A DNA stretch of 64,000 nucleotides, taken from Sarcina sp034439435. GTDB taxonomy: Bacteria > Bacillota > Clostridia > Clostridiales > Clostridiaceae. The notes beneath the pieces are model-generated. The model saw nothing but the letters and a program-made list of their open reading frames with translations, searched no databases and was not told the DNA's origin. Positions 24,724 to 33,368 of the stretch are shown piece after piece. The stretch is taken from NCBI RefSeq assembly GCF_034439435.1, contig NZ_JAPCKJ010000001.1:1116001-1180000 (forward strand), given 5' to 3'. How positions within the stretch are numbered: the first letter of the stretch is position 1; the number at the start of each line of letters is the position of its first letter. Position numbers and translations under genes: made by a program.

Positions 24724-25584
24724 ATGTTTATAATTACTTACAAAATTCCAAAAGAACTTGTGGATGAAAAAATAGAGTTACTTCAAATCAATGATATTTT
24801 TAATGTTTATTATGAATCCCCTTTAGATATAACAACTGATATGTTTGGTTATGGTTATGTTGAAAAAGAAGGTGTTATCGTTGATTTAAAGGTTGCTTTT
24901 GATGGTAATTTAGAAGACTTTGAAACTTTTAAAAATCAAATTTCAAAATTACTTAATGAAGAGCCTTCTTCAATTGATGAAGTAAAAAATGAATTCGAGG
25001 AATTTTATATTGCTCCTATCCACCTAAACGAAAACTGGGTATTATGTGCTCCAACAGAAAATTTTCAAGATAAAAATGTAATATTCTTTACTCCTCAAGG
25101 TGCCTTTGGTACTGGTTTACATGAAACTACTCAAGATATATTAAAGTTCATAATAAGAGAAGATTTTAAAAATAAATCTCTTCTTGATTTAGGAACTGGT
25201 TCAGGAATTCTTTCTATTGCTGCTGGAGTAAAAGGAGCTTCAAAAATTATGGCTGTTGATATAAGAAATGTAGAAAATGAAGTTCTTTTAAATGCCTCTT
25301 TAAATGAATTAGAAAATATAGAAGTGATTGTAGGAAATGTTCTTGATAAGGACTATACTTTAGATGAAAAATTTGATTGGATATTCATAAATATAGGTGG
25401 AGAAGAAACTGAAATGTTTATGGATTTTATTGATGAACACATAAAAGATACTGGTAAGCTTCTAGTTTCTGGCCTTGTTGAATGGAGCTTTGACTGGGTT
25501 AGAGAGAAAGTTGAAGCAAAAGGCTTTAAGCTTAATGAGAAATTCCAAACTAAAGAATGGTGTACAGCCATATTCTCAAAATAA
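24724..25584 (+). CDS. PrmA-like SAM-dependent methyltransferase
   Basis: Class I methyltransferase resembling ribosomal protein L11 methyltransferase, 286 residues. The PrmA hallmark FTPQGAFGTGLHETTQDIL (normally DPGLAFGTGTHPTT) is altered in its first half, followed by the SAM site LLDLGTGSGILSIAA and the acidic strand MAVDIRNVENEV. The catalytic-region signature NI-hydrophobic is NIGGEETEM rather than NILA. The changes and the isolated location, away from dnaJ where clostridial prmA normally lies, suggest a paralogue with another substrate. AAGGAG lies 9 bases before the ATG. Confidence 0.75.
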   Translation: MFIITYKIPKELVDEKIELLQINDIFNVYYESPLDITTDMFGYGYVEKEGVIVDLKVAFDGNLEDFETFKNQISKLLNEEPSSIDEVKNEFEEFYIAPIHLNENWVLCAPTENFQDKNVIFFTPQGAFGTGLHETTQDILKFIIREDFKNKSLLDLGTGSGILSIAAGVKGASKIMAVDIRNVENEVLLNASLNELENIEVIVGNVLDKDYTLDEKFDWIFINIGGEETEMFMDFIDEHIKDTGKLLVSGLVEWSFDWVREKVEAKGFKLNEKFQTKEWCTAIFSK

Positions 25585-25617
25585 AATTTAACTATATAAA
25601 TAATTATTATTTCTATT

Positions 25618-25784
25618 TTTATTTTAAACTAGTATTTATTTTTAGCTAGAACCATAAGTCCATCTTAATAAGCATTTAGTATTGCATCATATAATTAAGA
25701 ATAATAGCGTTAAGAAGCCTTTTCTGTTTGAGCGTAATTAAATCTGAAGGTCTAGCTGAAAATAAATCACTACTAAAAAAGAGC
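25618..25784. repeat. Dispersed intergenic repeat, copy H (nearly full length)
   Basis: Left TTTTAAACTAGTATTTATTT then TTAGCTAGAACC; right GGTCTAGCTGAAAATAAATC then ACTACTAAAAAAGAGC. The changed arms (TAGCTAGA and TCTAGCTGA instead of TAGATAGA and TCTATCTA) still pair. The interior has TAAGAATAATAGCGTTAAGA as in copy G and the core AAGTCCATCTTAATAAG. It lies between convergent genes. Confidence 0.8.
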
Positions 25785-25791
25785 TTTAAAA

Positions 25792-26241
25792 TTATACTAA
25801 AGGTCTAATCATAACTAAAATTTTATTTTCCTTATCCTCTAATTCAACTCTTTCCTCAAGGTTAAAGAAACCAACTGATCTATAAAAACTTATTAATTCA
25901 TCATGATTTCCATCTGCTAAAACCTTAACTCTTAAAAGTTTATATCCTTTTTCTTTATAAAAAGCTGCCACATTATTTATAAGCTCTTCTTCAAAACCTC
26001 TTTCTTCATATCCATAAAGCATTTTAATAAAATAAATCTCTGCAGATTCTTCTGTTAAAGGCTTCATTGAAAGAAATCCTATTTCTCTATTATTTTCTAT
26101 GTATGTATAAAATGGTATTTTCTCTATTTCCTCAATTATTCTTTCAACAATATGTTTATTATGAATTTCATCCTTAAAATCATTTATTAGGTTATAAGCT
26201 AATTCTTTTTTTAACTCTATGTTATCAATGCTTTTTATCAT
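25792..26241 (-). CDS. GNAT-family N-acetyltransferase
   Basis: Protein of 149 residues with the GNAT layout: a beta strand reading REIGFLSMKPL, then AEIYFIKMLYGYEERGFEEELINN in place of the usual acetyl-CoA loop (here YGYEERGFEEEL, a degenerate version of Q/RxxGxG/A), then the C-terminal DELISFYRSVGFFNLEERVEL. I place the start at ATG 26239-26241, 7 bases after GGGAGG, rather than the upstream GTG which overlaps that ribosome site. The substrate is unknown. It is a single-gene unit downstream of the subtilase pair. Confidence 0.75.
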   Translation of the reverse strand: MIKSIDNIELKKELAYNLINDFKDEIHNKHIVERIIEEIEKIPFYTYIENNREIGFLSMKPLTEESAEIYFIKMLYGYEERGFEEELINNVAAFYKEKGYKLLRVKVLADGNHDELISFYRSVGFFNLEERVELEDKENKILVMIRPLV

Positions 26242-26462
26242 AATAGTTCCTCCCACATCTCTTTACTTGTGTTACTTTACTTTATATTACACCAAAAATT
26301 ATGATTTAAGAATATTTTTTTACATTTATTTCATGCAAATATGAATCTCCTTTTAAATTGTTATTAATATTAATCTATATATTATTTAAATTATTTATTA
26401 TTTTTAAGCGGAATTTTATCTATACTAAAATCCCGCTTTCTATATTAATAATTATTCTAAAT

Positions 26463-28217
26463 TTAAGTTGTAAGATTAAAAATATTGAATACATCTACTA
26501 TTCCATAACCAAGCTGTGGATTTGGATAAGTATCGCCTTTTCTTTTTCTTGTTCCCCTGGCAATAAAAGACTTTAAAGTTTGAGAGAACATATAAGGATA
26601 ATTTCCCTGTACTATTCCCCATTGGAAAAGCAACAGACAAATTCCAGCTACAACAGCCGCCGCGACACTTGTTCCATTTGCAAGAGTTGTTTTATTATTT
26701 GGCGCAATAGTAAGAGCATTTGTCCCTCCAGCTGCAACATCTATTACATCAATATAATTATTGACAAAAGCTCTTCCTGAATAATTTAATAAAGTATTAT
26801 TTACTTGATTGTATGCCGCTACAGTTATAACAGAGTAACTTGTTCCTGGAGTAGTTATAGTTCCATATGGATCTGGGGGTATCATTCTAGTATCTGGTTT
26901 ACTTATCCCTCTTGCCGGCAACCAAATATTATATCTACCTTCTATTTCTTTTAAACCTCTAAACTTAAAATTCCATGTTCCTGGTTGAACATTATCTAGT
27001 ATAATAAGTATTAAAGCATCTTCATATAGCTCTTCAGGTATATAATAACTTACTAAGACTGTAGTTCGCTCAATTATAAAATTATAGTTAACTCCTTTAC
27101 CAAAAAAAGGCTGAATTTCTCCTGTTGATCCTCCTGTTGGAGAAATAACTTCTAAAGATGCTATAACAGGTGTTTCTATCCAAACTTCAATATTAATTTT
27201 CTTCTGATTTTTATCTATAATAAATTCATGAGTAGTTACTTGCCTATCAGGTTTTATAATTCCAGATCCATGTATCAATGCTGTCCCCTCATTACCTGCT
27301 CCAGTGACTACTGCAATTCCTCTACTTATTAATATAGATTCTAAAAACTCTTCCAAAACACTGGTTCCTTTATGACTTCCTCTATTAGTTCCTAAAGGCA
27401 TATATATAATCATACTTTGTGATACCTTTAAGAAATATGAATATAAATACTGTACAGCTGTAAATACTTCCGTAACATTATAAACAGGTATATCTATATC
27501 ATATGCTTTTTTATAGTAGGCTGCTTGCGCAAGTTTTACAACTAAAAATTTACAATCTGGAGCAACCCCCTTTAAATCAGGATTTTTCCCTGTTGAACCA
27601 ATTATTCCAGCCATAGATGTACCGTGTCCAATTTCATCCTTTGATGGAACTATTGTATATGGATCTCCTCCTTCCCTACTTAATCTTATGGCTCTATTTA
27701 TCTCGTCTTCTGTATAAAAAGTTCCATAAGGTAAATTTTGTCCATTTGGATTATTACTTGAAATGGTTTGATCCCAAATACCTAAAATTCTTGTATTCCC
27801 ATTGGAATCCATTAATTCTTCATTTAAATAATCTATTCCAGTATCTAAAATGCCAATAATTACTCCTTTTCCGGTTAAATTAAAGTATGACTCTACCTGA
27901 ACGTATTCTACATTAGCTGCCTCTAAAGGGCTTATTTGTTGAAGCACATAAGCCTCTGGGTTTTGTATATAAGTAATAGTCTCAACCTCTACATACCTTC
28001 CATCTTCTTTCTTATATCTAATCATCGATAAGTCATTTTCATATTCTTGTAGATTTCTATCTACAGTTATTATTGCATATCTATTATTAATTAAAGTAGG
28101 AAATACTCCTTTCACACCAGAAAATTCACCTATGATATCTCCCTGATACTGAACTAAATAACTTACATAATTTGCATTATTAAATATATCTTTTGGAGCT
28201 GAAGATTTAAATTCCAT
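26463..28217 (-). CDS. Csp-like subtilisin-family serine protease, second of pair
   Basis: S8-family protease of 584 residues without a signal peptide. An N-terminal about 95-residue prodomain is followed by the catalytic domain with an intact triad: Asp125 (GILDTGIDY), His198 (DEIGHGTSMAG) and Ser517 (ANGTSVAAAVVAG); the oxyanion Asn lies in GAGNEGTA. A jellyroll-like insert (SLEVISPTGGSTGEIQPFFG to FKFRGLKEIEGRYNIWLPA) sits between His and Ser. This architecture is that of the Csp proteases which activate the cortex hydrolase SleC during clostridial spore germination. SleC is not adjacent here. The gene follows the upstream paralogue by 11 bases. Confidence 0.85.
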   Translation of the reverse strand: MEFKSSAPKDIFNNANYVSYLVQYQGDIIGEFSGVKGVFPTLINNRYAIITVDRNLQEYENDLSMIRYKKEDGRYVEVETITYIQNPEAYVLQQISPLEAANVEYVQVESYFNLTGKGVIIGILDTGIDYLNEELMDSNGNTRILGIWDQTISSNNPNGQNLPYGTFYTEDEINRAIRLSREGGDPYTIVPSKDEIGHGTSMAGIIGSTGKNPDLKGVAPDCKFLVVKLAQAAYYKKAYDIDIPVYNVTEVFTAVQYLYSYFLKVSQSMIIYMPLGTNRGSHKGTSVLEEFLESILISRGIAVVTGAGNEGTALIHGSGIIKPDRQVTTHEFIIDKNQKKINIEVWIETPVIASLEVISPTGGSTGEIQPFFGKGVNYNFIIERTTVLVSYYIPEELYEDALILIILDNVQPGTWNFKFRGLKEIEGRYNIWLPARGISKPDTRMIPPDPYGTITTPGTSYSVITVAAYNQVNNTLLNYSGRAFVNNYIDVIDVAAGGTNALTIAPNNKTTLANGTSVAAAVVAGICLLLFQWGIVQGNYPYMFSQTLKSFIARGTRKRKGDTYPNPQLGYGIVDVFNIFNLTT

Positions 28218-28228
28218 TCTACTCCCCC

Positions 28229-30037
28229 CTAATATAAGTCAGAAGGTACACTAATAAATAACCTTCCAAAATAATATTCAACATAATTTTTATTAATTTG
28301 ATTACTTCTAAAAGGTGTTAATGGTACTGCTGTAATATTTTTGAATACCTCATATAGGTCTAAAAATCCATATCCAGTATTTTCATTAGGATATGTTTGT
28401 CCTTGAGTTCTGACAGCTCCATATACAAGATAACTTCTCACCTTGCTTGAATTCATAGTTATATCATTTCTATTTACAATTCCCCATTGTAATAATAAAG
28501 CGCAAACCCCAGAGACTATTGCTGTGGCTGGTGAACATCCTGACATCCTTACAACTTGATTATTTTGGGATATTGTCAATATATCTTTTCCAGCAGTAGT
28601 TATATCTGGATTTATCCATCCATTTACATTAAATCCTTTACCAGATTCAGATAACAATGACTGCGTTTGACTATTATAATAAGCTACAGTTGTTAAATAT
28701 CTAGCAGTAGATGGTACCATAAGAGTATTTAATGGATCCGGCTTAAGAAATCTAGTATTTTCAGGTAATAAGATACTTGGGGATAGCCATATATCATATC
28801 TACCATTAACTATATAATCTCCTCTCAACTCAAATGTCCATATTCCAGGTTTTATATCTTTAAATCTAATTACAATAAGTTCATTACCTGTAAAGGTATC
28901 AGGCGTATAATAATTAATATCAACACTTGTATTAGTTAGTATAAATTTAAATGACCTTTCTAAGAAAATCTTAGCATCTATAAATGAAGATGCTTCTCCA
29001 CTAGGTGATATTATATTTAATGACATAATATCAGGTCTTTGTATCCAAAACTGTAGATTAAAATTTTTTATTTCTCTAGGTATTAATAATTCAATTTTTT
29101 CAATGCTATTTTCACTTTTTATTATTCCAGCAGCATGTCCCTGTGCAGCACCCTCATTTCCTACACCAACAACTACTGCCACCCCTCTTATTGATCCAAT
29201 AGTAGTTAAATACCTAGAAAAAAGTCCTCTTCCATCATGACTTGCTTCAGTACATCCTATTGCTAAACAAATTACTAAAGGTCTATTGATAGACTTAGCA
29301 AAATTCTTAAGATATTCAATTCCAGCTATAATCTCAGATTCATTATAAATTGGAACATTCTCTATCCCATTCTCTCTGAACTCTTTTTCATAACTAAGTG
29401 ATGTTAATAACTTTACTACAGCAAAATCACAATTAGGAGCAATTCCCTTAACAATCCTATTGTATCCTCTTGCCCCTATTATGCTAGCTAACTTAGTTCC
29501 ATGACCGATTTCATCCTTGCTATCAACAACATCATATGGATTTCCTCCATTCATCTTGCTTTTAATTGCATTATTTATATCTTCATTTGTAAATATAGAC
29601 CCTAAATAAACTGATGGATCTGGTTTTTTTGTACTTTTTTGATCCCAAATAGTTAATATTCTTGAGTTATCATCTTCCCTCATAAATTCTCTATTAAGAT
29701 AATCTATCCCAGTATCTACTATTCCTACCACAACACCACTACCATTAAGACCTAAATAAGGATTATTTACTACTGTTGGTATATTATCAACATCTTGTGG
29801 CGACACATCTTGCAATACATAGGGTACTCTTGTTTGTATATAAACAATTGATGGAACATCCTTTCTTAATTGCTTCAAATACTGTGGTGGAGTTGAGACA
29901 ACACCTAATGTATCATTAATTGCCTCTCCACAAGCATATGGAATCTTTTCTAATTCTTCCTTTAAGTTACCTCTATATTCCACTAAGTAATCTGGAGAAT
30001 CTGCACTTAAAAAATTAGGACATTGACTTACTTCTAT
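28229..30037 (-). CDS. Csp-like subtilisin-family serine protease, first of pair (probable AUA start)
   Basis: Paralogue of the downstream protease. From the proposed start the triad is Asp108 (GIVDTGIDYL), His179 (DEIGHGTKLAS) and Ser502 (MSGCSPATAIVSG), all present, although GTS is changed to GCS. The length is about 602 residues. An ORF beginning at GTG 29981-29983 would lack 18 residues that align with the first 19 of the paralogue (here PDYLVEYRGN, there VSYLVQYQGD). Upstream in frame there is no ATG, GTG or TTG before the stop at 30044-30046; the codon 9 bases after AGAGG is ATA (30035-30037). The C-terminus carries about 30 extra residues. Confidence 0.75.
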   Translation of the reverse strand: MEVSQCPNFLSADSPDYLVEYRGNLKEELEKIPYACGEAINDTLGVVSTPPQYLKQLRKDVPSIVYIQTRVPYVLQDVSPQDVDNIPTVVNNPYLGLNGSGVVVGIVDTGIDYLNREFMREDDNSRILTIWDQKSTKKPDPSVYLGSIFTNEDINNAIKSKMNGGNPYDVVDSKDEIGHGTKLASIIGARGYNRIVKGIAPNCDFAVVKLLTSLSYEKEFRENGIENVPIYNESEIIAGIEYLKNFAKSINRPLVICLAIGCTEASHDGRGLFSRYLTTIGSIRGVAVVVGVGNEGAAQGHAAGIIKSENSIEKIELLIPREIKNFNLQFWIQRPDIMSLNIISPSGEASSFIDAKIFLERSFKFILTNTSVDINYYTPDTFTGNELIVIRFKDIKPGIWTFELRGDYIVNGRYDIWLSPSILLPENTRFLKPDPLNTLMVPSTARYLTTVAYYNSQTQSLLSESGKGFNVNGWINPDITTAGKDILTISQNNQVVRMSGCSPATAIVSGVCALLLQWGIVNRNDITMNSSKVRSYLVYGAVRTQGQTYPNENTGYGFLDLYEVFKNITAVPLTPFRSNQINKNYVEYYFGRLFISVPSDLY

Positions 30038-30234
30038 GACTACTCACCTCTTAAATAGAACTCTTAATTTAATGTACTCTATATTTTTAGTGGTGTTACA
30101 AATAAAACCTTTTATTTGTGAATTTCAATATAAATTTATAAAAATTAATAACGCTAATTAACTATTTAATCTAAAAAGTATCAACAATTTTATCCTCATT
30201 CTAACTATAAAAAATCTTATTTTTAAAAATCCTT

Positions 30235-30972
30235 TTACCTAAAACTCATTAATAAGAATGGTAAGAAAAGAATCCAATCATTTAATATATGTACAAATAG
30301 AGATATTAGAATATTTTTTGTTTTTATATATGGGAAAGTGAGTATTAATCTTGCTATTCCTATTGATAAAACTGCTTGAATAATATTCCAATTGTAAGTT
30401 GGCAAATGCATTGCACCAAAAATTAAAGCAGATACAATCCAGGCTATTATAATAGCAGTTTTTCTTGAAGTCTTTAAATTTCTTTTAGCAAACTGTAAGA
30501 TAACCAAGAATGGAATAATAGTTATCAATTCTTCTCCGAAAAGCATGGGTATCATCATAAGAAAAAATTTAAGATTATTAATTGGAGAATTCCCTTGAAT
30601 AATATGTACTGCTGGATTTACATCAGCACTTGCGAATTTTACAGTTAAAAATCCAACTATAAAAGTAACAATCAAATTAGTTATCAATACTAATATTACT
30701 AATATTATATCCTTAAAATGAACCTTTCTGAAAAGCTTAATCCAATTTGATTTAACAACTATCATTAATGAACCAAGAGGGACTATAATATTTATAAAAG
30801 GGGTTAAAAAATTTAACCTTGTTGCCCCTAAAAATATAAATAATATTACACTTCCAATTGAAGCCATAACTAAAAAAAGACTTTGAATAGGTGTAAATGC
30901 TGTCTTATCATCATTGTAAAAAGGAAAATCATCCTCCTTATTTTCAAACTTAAAAAAATTAGTTTTATTCAT
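30235..30972 (-). CDS. CPBP-family intramembrane glutamic protease
   Basis: Membrane protein of 245 residues with about seven hydrophobic segments. The CPBP (Abi/CAAX protease) motifs are present: GEELITII supplies the paired glutamates, FGAMHL the first histidine and HILNDW the second, in the expected order across three membrane helices. Such proteins process prenylated or signal-type peptides or confer bacteriocin self-immunity; the target is unknown. It has a consensus promoter immediately upstream and lies between the subtilase pair and rlmCD without forming an operon. Confidence 0.82.
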   Translation of the reverse strand: MNKTNFFKFENKEDDFPFYNDDKTAFTPIQSLFLVMASIGSVILFIFLGATRLNFLTPFINIIVPLGSLMIVVKSNWIKLFRKVHFKDIILVILVLITNLIVTFIVGFLTVKFASADVNPAVHIIQGNSPINNLKFFLMMIPMLFGEELITIIPFLVILQFAKRNLKTSRKTAIIIAWIVSALIFGAMHLPTYNWNIIQAVLSIGIARLILTFPYIKTKNILISLFVHILNDWILFLPFLLMSFR

Positions 30973-31023
30973 ATTACTATCTCCTTTACAAATTACTTTT
31001 ACTATTATGTGAATATTTTTAAC

Positions 31024-31052
31024 ATTATATTAAATGGTATTAATTGTGTCAA
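31024..31052 (-). promoter_or_regulatory. Consensus sigma-A promoter of the CPBP protease gene
   Basis: On the minus strand TTGACA (31047-31052), a 17-base spacer and TATAAT (31024-31029), both hexamers perfect. Leader is about 45 bases with AAAGGAG before the ATG at 30972. Confidence 0.8.
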
Positions 31053-31289
31053 AAATATTTCTTATATTTCAAAGATATTTAATTTGTAAAATAATAGCTC
31101 TTTTTCTTATATAAACTTCTTTTTATTAAAAAACAAATCATATAATTAAATTTTATTATATAAATCAGTAAATTAATCTTTAAACCTTAATTTTTCATAT
31201 AGAATATTTGCTTAATATTTAAGATTAATTTAATAAAAATTTATGCTACTTTCTTTATTATCAATCTAAAACATTATATAAATCTTTAA

Positions 31290-31328
31290 CAAAAAAAGAT
31301 TAGAATAAAAATATCCTAATCTTTTTTC
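31290..31328. terminator. Terminator after the RlmCD gene
   Basis: Twelve-bp stem AAAAAAGATTAG / CTAATCTTTTTT with a loop of 12 bases, able to act for the minus-strand gene ending at 31341. Confidence 0.85.
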
Positions 31329-31340
31329 ATTAATATAATA

Positions 31341-32696
31341 TTATCTTTTATTAAGCTTTACCACAGTCTCTACATGTGGAGTGTTAGGGAACATATCCAT
31401 AAGTAGAGTTTTCTCTATTTCATATCCCTTAGCTTCTAAAACTTTTAAATCAGTTACTAAAGTCTTAGGATTACATGAAACATAGATTATTTGTGGTGCA
31501 TTAAATTTTATAACGTAGTCTAAAGCCTTTGGATGCACTCCACTTCTTGGTGGGTCTAGAATTATTATTTCTGGCTTATCCTTAATTGTTTTTATAACCT
31601 CAGTTACATCTCCTGCTATAAAGTTACAATTATCTAATCCATTTAATTTAGCATTCTCATTAGCTGCCACAACAGCCTCTTCTATAAGCTCAATTCCAAT
31701 AACCTTTGAAGCTTTTCCAGCAGCTATTTGGCCTATTGTTCCTGTTCCACAATAAAGATCAAATACAACCTTATTATCAGCACTTCCCATGAAGTCTCTA
31801 ACTATGCTGTATAACTTCTCAGCTCCTAATGAGTTTGTTTGGAAGAATGAGAATGGTGATATTTTAAAGTTTAACCCTAAAAGGTTCTCTGTTATAAAAT
31901 CATCTCCATATAGAATGTTTACTTTTTCCGGTATAACAGCCTCTGATAAAGCATCACTTTCTGTATGTATTATTGATTTTAATTTTCCTTTTAAATCTAA
32001 TCCTTTAATAATTTCAGTAAACTCTGTTAAATCAAAATCTATTTGAGTTGTTGTAACTAAGTTTACAAGAACCTCTTCTGTTTTAACACTTTTTCTTACT
32101 ACTAAATATCTTAAATATCCTGTTCTAGGCATTATTTTATAGAAAGGTAATCCTTTTTCTCTAAAATATTTAACAGTTGTATCTAGTATTTTTCTAAAAT
32201 CTTCATCAACTAATACACACTCATCAACATTCACTATTCCAAAAGATTTTCCTTTCATATGCATTCCAAGAGTAAGAGAACCACCTTTTTCCTCATCTCC
32301 AAAAGTGTACTCCATTTTGTTTCTGTACTCCCATTGAGTTGGACTAGTTTCTATTCCTAAAAACTCTCCAGTAGGAACTTCAGCTTCTCTGAATAAATCC
32401 TTAACTTGTTCAACCTTAAGCTCTAATTGTTTCTCATAAGGAATTGTTTGTGAAGAACATCCTCCACACACTCCAAAGTGAGAACATTTTTTATTCTCTT
32501 CATAACTAGCTTTTTCTCTAACTTCAGAAACTCTTATTTCTGCATACTCTTTTCTTTTCTTAGTTACTCTTCCAAAGACTTTTTGCCCTGGGAAAGTATT
32601 CTTAGCATAGACTTTTAAGCCATCTACAAATCCGAATCCTTTAGCAGGGAATTCTATTCCCTCTATTACTAATTCTATTTCATTACCTTTTCTCAT
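31341..32696 (-). CDS. rlmCD: 23S rRNA (uracil-5-)-methyltransferase, RlmCD/RumA family
   Basis: SAM-dependent enzyme making m5U in RNA, 451 residues. It has an N-terminal TRAM domain (IEGIEFPAKGFGFVDGLKVYAKNTFPGQKV), a four-cysteine iron-sulfur site starting CSHFGVCGGC near residue 71 with the fourth Cys in VDECVLVDEDF, the SAM motif FDLYCGTGTIGQIAAG, and the catalytic loop DPPRSGVHPKALDY with YVSCNPKTLVTDL near the end. In low-GC Gram-positives one such enzyme modifies both U747 and U1939; tRNA-type TrmFO analogues cannot be separated further by eye. Ribosome site GGGAG precedes the start by about 6 bases. Confidence 0.9.
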   Translation of the reverse strand: MRKGNEIELVIEGIEFPAKGFGFVDGLKVYAKNTFPGQKVFGRVTKKRKEYAEIRVSEVREKASYEENKKCSHFGVCGGCSSQTIPYEKQLELKVEQVKDLFREAEVPTGEFLGIETSPTQWEYRNKMEYTFGDEEKGGSLTLGMHMKGKSFGIVNVDECVLVDEDFRKILDTTVKYFREKGLPFYKIMPRTGYLRYLVVRKSVKTEEVLVNLVTTTQIDFDLTEFTEIIKGLDLKGKLKSIIHTESDALSEAVIPEKVNILYGDDFITENLLGLNFKISPFSFFQTNSLGAEKLYSIVRDFMGSADNKVVFDLYCGTGTIGQIAAGKASKVIGIELIEEAVVAANENAKLNGLDNCNFIAGDVTEVIKTIKDKPEIIILDPPRSGVHPKALDYVIKFNAPQIIYVSCNPKTLVTDLKVLEAKGYEIEKTLLMDMFPNTPHVETVVKLNKR

Positions 32697-32722
32697 TAGT
32701 TGTCTCCCTTACTAATAATTAT

Positions 32723-33181
32723 TTATTTTCTAAATACCTTTTCACCTAATGTTAATTTGAACTTTTTACCTTCCATTATAGCTCTGTAAAGTATGTTCAT
32801 AATAACAAATATTACAAAGTAGAAAGGAATTCTTCCTTCTACTGATATCTTATACCCAAAAGGTCTCATTAATAAATCTACTATGAAGAATGCTGCTAAA
32901 GATAATAATAATACTACTGTTTGATCTATAACTCCTTCAAGTATTCTTTTTAAGAAAGATACTTTTTTCTCCCCTTGTTCACCAATATCTTTTTTGTGAT
33001 CCTCTTTTTTATTCATAAATTCCTCATTATCAATAGCCATAGTATTTGTATCTAATGATACAGTCTCTAGTATTGCTGCTTCTTTTTCATATGAGTCCAT
33101 TTTTCCATTTTCATTTGTTGTTGATGTTTCATCACTTTTTAAAGCATCATCTTGCTCTTTAGTGAATTTGTTATCGTCCAT
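32723..33181 (-). CDS. Small RDD-like membrane protein, hypothetical
   Basis: Protein of 152 residues. The first about 75 residues are acidic and low-complexity (many Asp, Glu, Asn, Thr), with no recognised domain. The second half has two or three hydrophobic segments: LKRILEGVIDQTVVLLLSLAAFFIVDLLMRP and IPFYFVIFVIMNILYRAIM, ending KLTLGEKVF, as in RDD-family proteins. It lies 26 bases upstream of the RlmCD gene, on the same strand, so co-transcription is likely. Function unknown. Confidence 0.65.
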   Translation of the reverse strand: MDDNKFTKEQDDALKSDETSTTNENGKMDSYEKEAAILETVSLDTNTMAIDNEEFMNKKEDHKKDIGEQGEKKVSFLKRILEGVIDQTVVLLLSLAAFFIVDLLMRPFGYKISVEGRIPFYFVIFVIMNILYRAIMEGKKFKLTLGEKVFRK

Positions 33182-33321
33182 AATATCCTCCTAAAAGCAT
33201 TAAATATTATTCTGAAATACATTAATTAAATATACTATATTTATTATCTTATGTAAATCAAATCTATTTAATTATAGTGTATTATTATGGCAAAACTATT
33301 ACATTTTCATTATTAATGTAA

Positions 33322-33358
33322 TAAAAGAGAAGCTTTTAAATTAAAAGCTTCTCTTTAT
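33322..33358 (-). terminator. Terminator after the GH27 glycosidase
   Basis: Fifteen-bp perfect stem AAAGAGAAGCTTTTA / TAAAAGCTTCTCTTT with a 3-base loop, beyond the stop codon at 33369. Confidence 0.88.
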
Positions 33359-33368
33359 TATATTAATC

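Larger units (their letters stand above)
30973..31340. other. Gene-free spacer between the CPBP gene and the RlmCD gene
   Basis: A 368-base AT-rich spacer. It holds the CPBP promoter near 31024-31052 and the terminator at 31290-31328. Nothing else is recognised, and the small ORFs in it look random. Confidence 0.5.

Noticed and set aside
2664..25784. CRISPR-like array or tandem repeats
   Set aside because: The repeated arms are kilobases apart, diverged and inverted within each copy; there are no regular spacers and no cas genes.
26358..26576. Plus-strand ORF near the end of the second subtilase
   Set aside because: Low-complexity Ile/Lys/Leu-rich translation of AT-rich spacer running into the real gene; no ribosome site.
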